From contig CM035423.1 in assembly GCA_020310875.1 (NCBI GenBank), positions 114,356,917 to 114,420,916 of the forward strand: DNA of 64,000 bases. Reading direction: 5' to 3'. The notes beneath the pieces are model-generated. The model was given only the letters and a program-made list of their open reading frames with translations. It made no database searches and was not told where the DNA came from. The position numbers and the translations under genes were made by a program. Positions 54,782 through 64,000 of the stretch are shown here, piece by piece. Origin of the DNA: Ceratopteris richardii (Eukaryota; Streptophyta; Polypodiopsida; Polypodiales; Pteridaceae). Every line of letters starts with the position of its first letter. The stretch's first letter is position 1.

Positions 54782-55353
54782 TGTTGACACACAAAGCAAC
54801 AGAGGAATCATGCACAATATGGCAACAAGGCCAGATCATTTTTCCCCATGGGTTATGTACAACTCAAGTGATTTTAATCACTACACAAACATTGTAAATC
54901 CCGTTTTTGGTAGAATAGACTCCATTTTGTGCAAGCCGAGGAGTCCTCGAGCTTGAGGAGTATTAGAAGTACCATCGTACCAAATTTCATAATTTTTAGA
55001 CTTCGTTTGAGCCCTCAAATAAGCCCTGGGACCTAATTTTTAACTAGGCCGGACACTAGGTCTGGACAGGGCCAAAAGCTAGTCAAAAACTATAAAAAGA
55101 GCTAGAGAGCTCATTTTTGAGGCTAGATTGTAATTGAAACGAACTTGTAAGAGCAATTTGAAAGTAATCTAAAAGCTCTATTGATTCTCACTCTTTGTCT
55201 TACCTTGTGTGCGCGTGTGTGTGTATGTGTGTGCATGCTTGTGTGCTTCTCACTCACGCACTTGTGCCGCCACTTGCTCGAGGTCTTCATACCATCCTCA
55301 CGTCTTCCCGGATTGACATTAAAGGAGGTGCTACTCATCATTGAGCTACACCA
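54782..55353 (+). repeat. 3' LTR of G1 (572 bp)
   Basis: Same ends and length as the 5' LTR, starting directly after the polypurine tract. Confidence 0.95.
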
Positions 55354-55358
55354 TCCAA
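55354..55358. repeat. Target-site duplication TCCAA, right of G1
   Basis: Matches 38797-38801; the C1 gag frame is restored when the element and one copy are removed. Confidence 0.92.
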
Positions 55359-56230
55359 CTAGGGAGGAATTGTCAGATTTGAAGAATTGGATGAAGAGAG
55401 ATGCTCAAGCTAGGAGCATTATCTATATGGCAGTCAATGACTACTTGCTACCTCACATTAGAGGTCTTGAAAGTGCAAGTGAAATATGGAATGCTTTGGA
55501 GGAGCATTTCCAAAACACTACAAAGTCAAGAAAGGCATCTTTATGGGCAGAGTTTACTACTTTCAAGAAGAAGGCTTCACAATCAATATCTGATTATGTG
55601 ACAAAGATGAAGGACATTGCAGATGCATTAGGAGCAGTGGATGAAGACATTGAAGAAGATAAATTGGTAAGGCAAATTCTCACAGGACTAAGAGGTGATG
55701 AGAAGTGGAAGCCTTTTATTTTGTCTACAGAACTTTCATTGGATCATTTCAATCCTGATTTGAATCAATTGTTAGGACATATGCTAACTTTTGAGAATGA
55801 TATCAAAGGAGATGTTGACAAGAGTGCAGGTCATGCAATGTACTCTAAAGACAAGAAGAAAACTAACAAAGGAAAGCAACAAGCAAATGAAGAAGAAGGC
55901 ACAACTAGTCAAGCCAACTTCCTAAGAGGAAGAGGAGGTGGCAAAGGTAGAGGAAGAGGCAAGAATAACAAAGATGGAGCAAAAGCTTGCTGGATTTGTG
56001 GTAAGACAAATCATTTAGCTAATGATTGTTGGCATAACACTCAGAGTAATGGTGGATACAATCAGAACTATAATTCAAGAGGAAGAGGTGGCAGAAATCA
56101 AAGAGGTAATTTCAGAGGTAGAGGTAGTAGGGGTTACTTTGAAGAAATGCAGGTAGAGGTTTCCAAAGTCAACAATATAACAATACCTACTACAATTATG
56201 CTTCAGATCAAAAGGAAGATTCAACATTGA
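55354..56230 (+). pseudogene. gag: C1 gag, 3' part
   Basis: Continues C1 Gag after G1. UBN2 region with HIRGLESASEIWNALEEHF and SISDYVTKMKDIADAL, Arg/Gly-rich stretch, canonical knuckle CWICGKTNHLANDC (about 55990). A frameshift near 56140 ends the frame; the natural frame leads into protease at 56227. Compared with C2 it is nearly intact. Confidence 0.88.
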
Positions 56231-57781
56231 TAATGACTGCAACTTGTGAAAGGCAGAGTGAAGATCAAAGAGTCTTCTACATTGACTCAGGGTGTAGCAA
56301 TCACCTGAGTGGTAACATAGCCTTGATGACTGATTTGGAGAATAAGGTATCTAATCATGTTGTTCAAACAAGTGACAATACAAAGCATAATGTGAAGTCA
56401 ATTGGATCAGTGAAGGCCAAGGATGGTAGCACCTTATTGAGTAAGGTCTTGTATGTTCCTACAATTCCTAAGAATTTGATAAGTGTAGGACAAATTGTGG
56501 AAAAAGGTTATGAAGTGAGGTTCACTAATGAAGGAGTGTTTGTGGAAGACCCTAGCAATGGGTATAAACAAATTGTTTCAGGGAAGAAAGAAGGAAGATT
56601 GTTCACATTGAAGATTCAAGGTAATGTTGGTCATGCCTTGTTCACTTATGGAGGACATAAGATCTCTGAGTTAGATCTGTGGCATAAGAGGCTTGGACAT
56701 TTCAATGAAAGAGGTATTAAAGACATGATTAATAATGGTTCAGTGCTTGGATTGCCTAATGTTGCAGGTCAACATATGACATACAGATGTGAGGCATGTC
56801 AATTAGGTAAAGCTCATAAGCAATCTTATTCTAAGCATGGGTTTATGTATTCAGAGAAACTTGAGTTGGTGCACACAGATGTGTGGGGACCATCAAAGGA
56901 TTTCAGTATCAATGGTTCAAGGTATTATGTGATTTATGTTGATGATGCTACCAGATGGGTCACTATCTATGTGATCAAAGATAAGTCAGAAGTATTCAAT
57001 ACTTTCAAACATTATCATATGTATGCAGTGAGAATTACAAGACATAAATTGAAGAGACTAAGGTCAGATGGAGGGGGAGAGTATTTCTTTAATGAGTTCA
57101 ATGATTACTTGTGGAATGCAGGTATAAAAAGAGAAGTTACTTGCAGGTACTCTCCTCAACAAAATGGTGTAGCAGAAAGGAGGAATAGGTCTTGTTGGGT
57201 TTGCAAGGTCCATGATGAAGGAGAAAAATTGCCCAAATTATTTGTGGGCTGAGGCTGTAAATACAGCTACTTATTTGGTTGATAGGCTACCTTGTAAAGC
57301 CTTGCAGGGTATGAAACCATATGAGGCATGGTGGGGTAAGAGACCTACATTAGATCATTGCAAAGTATTTGGATGTTTGGCCTATGCATATGTACCATCA
57401 CAATTAAGGCATAAGTTGGAACCTAAAGCTAAAAAATATGTGTTTATTGGTTATGATGATAAGCAGATGGGATACAGGTTGTGGAATCCCTCCACAAAAC
57501 ATTTTCTTATATCAAAAGATGTTACATTTGATGAGCAAGGTACTTGGTATGCAGGTACTATCAATATTAATACAGATGATGAAGAAATTGTGAGCCAAAG
57601 GAAAGGTAAACCAAAGATTCAGATATTTGATGAACAAGAGAATCATGAAGTGCAGGTTGAAGTGGAAGAGACACCAAGATTTGATCCTGAATGTGAAGAA
57701 CCAGAAACCTCAAGAAGTGGAGAACTCAGGAGGTCTACAAGGCACAAATGGCAACCTACAAGGTATAGCTATGATACTTCA
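56227..57781 (+). pseudogene. C1 protease and integrase, truncated pol
   Basis: Protease DSG intact (VFYIDSGCSNHLSGN). GAG-pre-integrase has HKRLGHFNERG and CEACQLGKAH. Integrase has Asp (LVHTDVWGPS), Asp (LRSDGGGEY) and Glu (GVAERRNR), all present. A frameshift near 57195 shifts to a frame open to about 57781 (MMKEKNCPNYLWAEA, VFIGYDDK). RT and RNase H are missing: the sequence abuts G1c at the codon after YDTS. Confidence 0.88.
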
Positions 57782-58719
57782 TTCAGACCTTTGGCATGGT
57801 GGAGAGCATAGGCCTTTGTGCATGTAAGAGTGCTTTGGGAACCCACATGTGTGATTGCCTTTGTTGAGCTATAGCAAATTTTTTTGGTACCCAAATTTGT
57901 CGGAGATTTTGTGGTTGAGCTAGTCCTGGTTGCTTGTTTCTTGTCCTCACATGGTGGGCTTGCCTGAGTGGGAATTGTGTTGGCAAGGTTGGTGGTTGCT
58001 CTCCTTTGCATACCCAGATCTGCTTCATGCCCGATTACCTTCGGCTTGAAATCCCTTTGTCTATTTGATATAATGGTTGGCATGTTCTGTTTTGCTTGTT
58101 TTGTTGGTTGAGTTGTGGTGGCGGCATTAGTCCTTGCACAAGAGGAGGAGTCCGCTTGTCCTTGAGCCTGTTCTTCCATGATTGAGTTCTCCTGGAACAT
58201 AGAGCTCTTGACACATACAACATCTTTTCTGCTAAGATTAGTCTTAGAAGAACTAAGAGAAGTTGTGACACTTGGATTTGTGAGCATGCAGTTCTCTAAT
58301 TCTATTGTAATGCATTGGTCATGTACCCAAACTTGAAGAAGTTGAATTCTTAGGTTCAAGTTGACTGCATGGTCATAGATCCAATCTTGACCCAAGACAA
58401 GTGGTTCCATAAGGTCCTCATCTTGACACACTAACATTTTGACTGTCATTGGGACATCCTGAAGGTAGATGGGAAGCTCCACCTCACCCAAACAAGGGGT
58501 TTCCACACCTCGCAACCCTATGAGATAGGCTTCTATGGGATTGATGTCCAATTGTAGGGCTTGGCAGTATGAAAGTCTAACTACACTAGTTGCTGCACGT
58601 GAGTCAATCAATGCTCTCACACTCCTTACATTCTTTCCTTGTCCTACCTCTATGGTCACAAAGTGACGTTGGTCAATTATTCGAGAAGTAATTATGCCCG
58701 ATTTTTGGCACATGTCCAT
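57782..58719 (-). pseudogene. G1c protease 2 and C-terminal tail
   Basis: IIDQRHFVTIEVGQG, then ALIDSRAATSVV (DSR instead of DSG at 58597-58605), YLIGLRGVETPCLGEVELP and LVLGQDWIYDHAVNL. The tail has IWVCKGEQ and MWVPKALL as remnants of the WVPK series, in shifted frames. It shows that the second retropepsin-like domain is a fixed part of the lineage. Confidence 0.85.
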
Positions 58720-58758
58720 GTGATATTTTGGGGCTTTTGGGTTGTCATCTAGGCCTAG

Positions 58759-59262
58759 TCACCTTAACTTATTTTGCCTAATGCGCTCTCGATCCCCTGC
58801 TTGTGCTTCTTCTCTAACTCTCAACTCTTCTTCTTTTCTCTTCTTAGCAATCTTGAGTCTCCTTAGCATATCCTCTGTAAGAGGTTCTTGATAAAGCTTG
58901 ACTTGACACCCACTAATATAGTTGGGCAAGATGTCACCTTCGAGATTGGCCAATTGAACTGCACCACTAGTGGAAATTTTATTTATGATCATAGGTCCAT
59001 ATCCTCTTTTTTCCAACTTACGGGCATGTTGCTTTTGCGTATAAACCAGCACTAGGTCTCCCTCTTTCAATCCTTTATCTTTGATGTGTGCATCAAAATA
59101 ATCCTTTTGTCTTTTCTTTGCAGCATAGATGCCTGCTGTCGCTTCTAGCCTCATCTCACCTAAGCCTTCTAGATGAAATATCCTAGAGGATAATTCATGT
59201 CCATTCCACTCATGCTCTTGTGCTACTTTTAAGGTTGGGATTAGGAAGTCCAATGGTGGCAC
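58759..59262 (-). pseudogene. G1c integrase C-terminal region
   Basis: LDFLIPTLKVAQEHEW, KKRQKDYFDAHIKDKG, EKRGYGPMIINKI and LPNYISGCQVKLYQEPL, matching G1 after the core, including the GPY/F-like segment. Open for 167 codons; stops flank it at about 59265 and 58757. Confidence 0.85.
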
Positions 59263-59283
59263 AACATTCTATCTGAAAACCAT

Positions 59284-59841
59284 CTAAAATGGGATAGCAT
59301 TGAGTATTGTTTTGTAAGCAACTCGATAAGCCCAAACAACATGATGAAGTTGTTTGTCCCAATCAGAGCGTTTATTATTTACAAGTTTTGTCAATATGTT
59401 ACATAGGATTTTATTCGTGCTCTCAGCTTGTCCGTTAGCTTGTGGATGATAGGGGGAAGACTTCTTATGTATTGCCAAGAATTCTTGAAGAAGGTTTTCA
59501 ATAACTTCGTTCAAGAAGTGCATACCTCTATCACTTACTATCTCTATTGGTAACCTGTATCTGGTAAACACATTTTCAAATAAGAACTTAGCCGTCATTT
59601 GAGCATCATTCTTTGTAGTGGCTTTTACTTCTACCCACTTTGTGAGGTAATATGTGGCTACAATAATGTACTCTGCATGGGAGTTTCTAGCTGGGGGGTT
59701 AATGGGACCAACAAAGTTGATACCCCACTTTGAAAATGCACATCCTCCCATCATTGGCCTCAAAGGCATCTCATCTTTTCTAACCGGATATTGTACACGT
59801 TGGCATGTGTCACATTTCTTCACATAGGTATGTGCATCCAT
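59284..59841 (-). pseudogene. G1c integrase core with catalytic Asp to Asn
   Basis: Open for 185 codons. CDTC of module 2, then KWGINFVGP (59716-59718, Asn where G1 has the first catalytic Asp), IVSDRGMHF (second Asp) and GQAESTNK (Glu). The rest is close to G1. The substitution fits a single G-to-A change. Confidence 0.88.
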
Positions 59842-59856
59842 ATGAAGAGTGGGCCA

Positions 59857-60699
59857 CTAAAGTTTTGAGAATAGAATGGTCTTGATTACTCGGCCAAGAC
59901 CACTTGCAACACCAATATGTGCAATTTCTAAGACTTTCAAATAGTCTGATTCATGAACGCACAATCTTAAGTATCCATTCTTGCCTCTTTGGTATACGTT
60001 GTCGCCTCCTAAGGCATAGTCCTGAGCCTCTTGCTCCATGCTTCTTCTTCTTGCTAGACTAGCCTCTTTGGGTAATGTCCTTGTTCTCATGAATTCTACC
60101 AATGGAGCACTCCAATTTGGAATTAACGATACATTTTAAAGGGTAGCCTGCTCCACTGGGGGTTTTCCTTGGCACATTGGACAATTCTTAATCCACTCAT
60201 GTATTTCTTTGTGCATGCTAAGCCAATACACTCCTAAACGTTTCAGATTCTGCAATGTTCATTGTTTACAATAGTGATTTCCTAGCAATCCTTCATGAGC
60301 TTGCTGCAACCGACTACTATGTTCATCATCCTTGACACAACAAGCTAGTACACCCTCCGTATCTTGTTTGTACATACTTCCGGCCAATATTTGATAGTTT
60401 TGAGATCTTACAATTTCCTCTTTGTTCGTTCGCACATTCTTATTTGCGGGTCCAAAGGTTAGGACAGGTACCAACTTATTTGCCCATTTAGGAACAGCTT
60501 CTAAATTGAACAGATAAGCGTGAGGTAGTTCATCAGACACTCCTTGCGGTGACTCTCCTGAAGTGATGCGAGAAAGGTGATCAGCCCTGAGGTGGGTTCT
60601 ACCTTTCCTAACAACCACTTCAAAGTCATATTCCATTAGTAAGAGGAACCATCTTACTAAGTGTCCTATATTGCAAGGTTTATTAACCAAATATAACAA
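59857..60699 (-). pseudogene. G1c RNase H end and H2C2 modules
   Basis: YLVNKPCNIG, LRADHLSRI, then module 1 (HEGLLGNH, with CPMC in a shifted frame near 60165-60180) and module 2 start (HIGVAS) with its second His region damaged. A stop at 60259 and a frameshift near 60100 break it. Confidence 0.82.
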
Positions 60700-60720
60700 A
60701 GCTTGATGATCAGTGAAAAA

Positions 60721-61727
60721 CTAGAACTTGTTGGCCAATAAATAGTGTATAAACTTCTTCAGAGCATATACCATGCCTAAGCCCTCTTGCTGAGTTGTCG
60801 TATAGTTTTGTTCAGCTGCGGTTAGCTGTCTGCTAGCGTATGCTATGGGTAAATCTAAATTTCCTTCACCTATGGGTTGTGCTAGCACACATCCTATGGC
60901 ATGCTTGGATGCATCCACATGAACATGGAATGTCTTATTCCAATAAGGAGTGGTCAGTATTGGTGCCATACACAAACATCTCTTCAGCTCATTGAAGGAA
61001 TTCTCGCATTCATCGTTCCATTCGAAATTTGTCAACAAGGCATAAAGAGGTCTAGCTATGATTGCATACATGTGGATAAACATGCGGTAATATCCACAAT
61101 GGCCCATAAAGGCTTGTACCTCTTTAACGTTCCTTGGTCTTGGAAGCTCTGCTATGGCTCTCACTTTGTCCTCATCTGTAGATATTCCATTCTTAGAAAC
61201 AATATGGCCTAAGATCTTACCTTGTCGAACCATGAAAACACACTTTTCTGGTTCAGACACACTCGATATTCTCTGCACTTGTTGAAGATCTGTTTGGGCT
61301 CAGGGATGTGGTATCTTCTTTCTTGGGAATGAGCACATAAATCAACCGCATACACTTCTAAGCTCTTTCATAAGAACTCTTTGAAGACATTACACATGAG
61401 CCTTTGGAATGTTGCAGGTGCATTTGTGAGCCCAAATGGCATCACTCAAAATGCAAAGACTCCCCATTCGGTGGTAAAAGCCGTCTTGTGTTGATCTTCT
61501 GGGGCAATGGCTACTTGGTTGTAACCTGAAAATCCATCAAGAAAGCTATAAACTTCCTTGCCTGCAACACGCTCCAATAAATGTTCAGTGATTGGTAGCG
61601 GATAGCTATCTCTGATCGTAGTGGCATTAACTTTTTTAAGGTTAATACACACTTGCAACTTTCCATTCTTCTTTGGCACTACTACAATGGGGGATACCCA
61701 TTCAGTATGCTCAATCTCATTGATAAA
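60721..61727 (-). pseudogene. G1c reverse transcriptase core and RNase H start
   Basis: KKNGKLQVCINLKKVNA, SFLDGFSGYNQVA, then a stop. The catalytic motif is YAVD (61341-61352) instead of YVDD. VSKNGISTDEDKVRAIAEL and GHCGYYRMF follow, then RNase H FHVHVDASKHAIGCVLAQ and TTTQQEGLGMV (TEREG in G1). Stops near 61445, 61365 and 60720. Inactive. Confidence 0.87.
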
Positions 61728-62690
61728 TCAAGCTTCAATCAACCTGTCAATTTCTTCTTTTATCTTGGTTGCATAAGTTTCATTATATGTGTAGGGCTTC
61801 TGTTTGGTGGGCTTGGCATCAGCAGTCATGGGGATCGTATGAGAGAAAATTATCGGATCTACTCCCTTCAAGTCTCTATAGTACCATGCAAACACGTCCC
61901 TATATTCCCTTAATAACGCTACAAGCTCTATTTCTTCTTTTGCACTTAGGTCTTCTCCTATGTAAGTACATCGCTCTTCGTTCCCTTCAATGGTCACAAC
62001 AATATTTTTGGTGTTTTCTTTATTATCATATGATTCTCCTGTGGTGGCCTCTCTCTTAGGCATTCGTACCAAAATTTTGCGATCTTCAACTTCATATTTC
62101 TTGAAGTTTTCTGGTACTTTGAATAATGATTCCTCCTCTTCTTGTTTTATTGCATTTCTTTTCTTTTTCTTTTTATTGCTCTCACTTCCATCCTTTGAAT
62201 TTATAGTTTTAATGCTTGTGAGAGGTTCCTCTTCTTTTTGAGTAAATACCCCTACATCTTCTAGATAGTTCTCCTCGGAATTAAAGTAGGTGTCCATCAC
62301 AATGGACTCTAGATCATCATCATCCTCTTCTTCTTCTATGGCCTCACTAGGATCACACTCTTCTAGCAAGGGCTGACACATGAACACTGAGATATCATAA
62401 CCCTTCTCATCACAATGAGGTGCCCATTTTTCTTCATTGACAGCAATGTCCATGGTGGCTAAGATTTCTGCCTAGCCATGAGGCTCAAATTCCTCATCTG
62501 GAAAGATCGTCGGTGTGTAGGCTGGGTCTCTAACTAGTCTATCTCCCGGAGAAGTGCCTTCTTCTCTCGCCTTAAGGTGTATTTCCTCTCCCTTTGCGAC
62601 CTTGTACACCCACAAATGAGTATCTTCATGCATCTAGGATGGGTCAGGTGAACTTCCAGAATGCACAGAGATAGAATCTTCTTTTGCTTT
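61728..62690 (-). pseudogene. G1c linker and RT N-terminus
   Basis: EDTHLW-type motif near 62620, DEEFEPHG near 62490 followed by a stop, an acidic stretch, a Lys-rich run, then FKVPENFKKYEVEDRK and DVFAWYYRDLKGVDP, KQKPYTYN. It is the counterpart of G1 residues about 1290-1600. A stop at 61728 separates it from the RT core. Confidence 0.85.
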
Positions 62691-62724
62691 GTGGATAGGA
62701 TTCCACTATAGGGGTGGTACGTCT

Positions 62725-64000
62725 CTAAATGTATAGTCTTTTAGATTGACCTTGGTGGTGACCCCTAAGTGCTGTAAGTACAAGGAGTTGGTTCCCCAAT
62801 CCTATACTATTTGTAATTGTTGGTAGGAAGGGTCTTCCTAGAATCATCTCGTAGACATTATTTTTCTCAAAGTCACATATAGCAAATGTGTGTTCAAAAT
62901 CTACACCACAAGTGGTTAGAGTTATCCCTTCAAGCAATCCTAGAGGTGTTTCAAAATGACCGTCTGCCATTTGAAGCTTCATTCTAGTTGGTCTTAATGT
63001 GGGTTTTCCCCATCGCTTCCACAAGGAGGTGGTCGCAATAGCAACACCAACACCTGAAACTACGATTACTTTGGTTGTGTAACCCTGGTAGGTGATCGGA
63101 AGATAAGTATTACCTTCTTCACCTTCACTCATGACCCCTATTTTGTCTAGAGGTATCCCTAGTACTTTCTTGTTAGAGCCTGCTTTTGACATATTTGACT
63201 CAAGTTCTGGAACCTGATCCTTCACATGATTCCATAGCTCAGGTTTTGCTTTGAGCAGCTCTTCTACAGTGAGATGACACTGAACCTTAGTGTTCTTCAC
63301 GATGTCAATGTTTCTTAGAACCACTGAGTCTTCATTTCTTACCAATATTGTGGGAGCTCTGATCTAAAGAGATTTAGATTCCCATGGGCCTGTGAATTGA
63401 GGCAACTCTTGTAAAGAATTAGATTCAAAATCTAATCTTTCATCTTCTTGTTGCTCTATTTGGTCTCCATAGATAGACGGAATGTCTTGGTGAAATTGAT
63501 CATGAAGATCATCAATCTCAAGAATAGGAGGGGGATTACCCTTCTCATTGGCCCATTTCTCTTCTTGTATTTCTCGCAAGAACTCTTGAGAGTACTCTTG
63601 AATTGAAAGAGGTGTTCCAATATCCGTGGAATTAGGAACATAAGCTTTCATTGGTAGAGAGCTTTCTCTTTCAAGAGTTGGTTGAGCATGTGGAGGTAAA
63701 GAAACCTACAGCTTGTTTACCAACTGCTCTAATCTATCTAGTAAGCCTTGAAAATGCAAATCCGGTTTGACAGAGTTTGTCTCATTGAACTTTTGACTAG
63801 TATCGAGCATAGCTTGAGCCAGTTCTACCATTTTCATGCACATTTTTGTCCATTCAATCTCTAAATCTGCTCTAGGGTAACTCTTGTCTAGGTTTGCAGC
63901 TGTAGGCCCTTCTTGAAGTCGAGCCTAGTAGGCCTTGAACATCATGTCCAAGCCTTCTGGGATTGGATCTATGAGAATAGACCTTAGTTGTGGTCGATTT
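62725..64000 (-). pseudogene. G1c pre-protease linker and protease 1
   Basis: Linker motifs DLHDQFHQDIPSIYGD and TGPWES as in G1, stops near 63365, 63710 and 63930. In protease 1 the catalytic DSG is VSG (IVVSGVGVAIAT, 63058-63060). After MILGRPF a frameshift scrambles the domain end. Inactive. Confidence 0.85.

Larger units (their letters stand above)
38802..55353 (+). mobile_element. Ty3/gypsy retrotransposon G1, 16.5 kb, young
   Basis: Two 572-bp LTRs differing at one position by direct reading, target duplication TCCAA, exact tRNA-Asp primer site and polypurine tract GGAAGGGGGGAG. One uninterrupted gag-pol frame of 2,993 codons is followed by a second coding region split into two long ORFs. 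The host copia gag resumes at the far side. Near-identical LTRs mark a recent insertion. A gag deletion relative to G2 and broken second ORF cast doubt on full autonomy. Confidence 0.95.
37889..57781 (+). mobile_element. Ty1/copia retrotransposon C1, split by G1, 3' end lost
   Basis: Outer copia host of G1. Left part: LTR (about 37889-38428), initiator-Met primer-binding site and gag start (38651-38801). Right part after the G1 insertion: rest of gag, protease and integrase up to the RT approach. At about 57781 it ends in RYSYDTS and abuts minus-strand G1c; RT, RNase H and 3' LTR are missing. It is closely related to C2. Confidence 0.88.
57782..64000 (-). mobile_element. Ty3/gypsy copy G1c, internal part, decayed
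   Basis: Minus-strand relative of G1, closer to G1a in the shared protease region. From 64000 down it runs from the linker after the zinc knuckles to the C-terminal tail after protease 2. The second ORF and 3' LTR are absent on the left, where it abuts C1; the 5' end lies outside the window. Catalytic residues of protease 1, RT, integrase and protease 2 are all altered. Confidence 0.9.

Overview
The window is nuclear DNA of a land plant with a large, transposon-rich genome. I see no host gene. Essentially every supported feature is part of an LTR retrotransposon, many nested in one another, plus one terminal-inverted-repeat (TIR) DNA element. The plant call rests on Ty1/copia elements primed by initiator-Met tRNA, Athila/Tat-like Ty3/gypsy elements primed by tRNA-Asp, and the style of the gag-pol proteins. 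I cannot name the species.

Element names used below: copia C1-C4; gypsy G1 (young, nearly complete), G1a, G1b and G1c (relatives of G1), G2 (older, diverged sister of G1).

Layout. 1-2820: minus-strand copia C4, with its 188-bp LTR at 2633-2820, sitting in the gag of plus-strand copia C3 (2821 to about 8006). C3 is also split by a 924-bp TIR element (3093-4016). About 8040-9120: minus-strand integrase of another gypsy lineage, fused to the RT of G1a. G1a is broken into pieces (9123-10289, 25779-27617, 32924-33366, 34085-34361) by, in turn, the 15.5-kb element G2 (10295-25773, duplicated target GTCTT), copia C2 (27618-32923), a solo LTR (33367-34084, duplicated target CCTAC) and G1b. The G1a gag/G1b LTR/leader segment is tandemly duplicated (34110-36382 and 36383-37888). 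Copia C1 begins near 37889, is split in gag by the 16.5-kb element G1 (38802-55353, duplicated target TCCAA), resumes at 55354 and stops abruptly near 57781. From there to the end runs a decayed minus-strand G1 relative, G1c.

The G1/G2 lineage is the unusual system. G1 has LTRs differing at one site in 572 bp by my reading, and one uninterrupted 2,993-codon gag-pol frame. It carries a protease before RT and a second retropepsin-like domain after the integrase, two successive H2C2 zinc-binding modules, and a C-terminal tail with repeated WVPK-like motifs. Downstream of pol, G1 and G2 share a second large coding region of about 1,200-1,400 codons: a conserved N-terminal domain, a linker, a coiled coil and a conserved C-terminal domain. 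A splice-donor-like ATG/GTAAG lies just after the primer-binding site in G1, G1b and G2, and acceptor-like sites precede the second ORF in G1 and G2. In G1 the leader ATG would be joined in frame to that ORF. This suggests env-style subgenomic expression, but the product has no envelope signature.

Most other copies are dead: stops, frameshifts, lost catalytic residues or deleted integrase. Copy status, nesting order and target duplications are read directly. Protein roles come from family knowledge. The splicing model and the role of the second ORF are inference.
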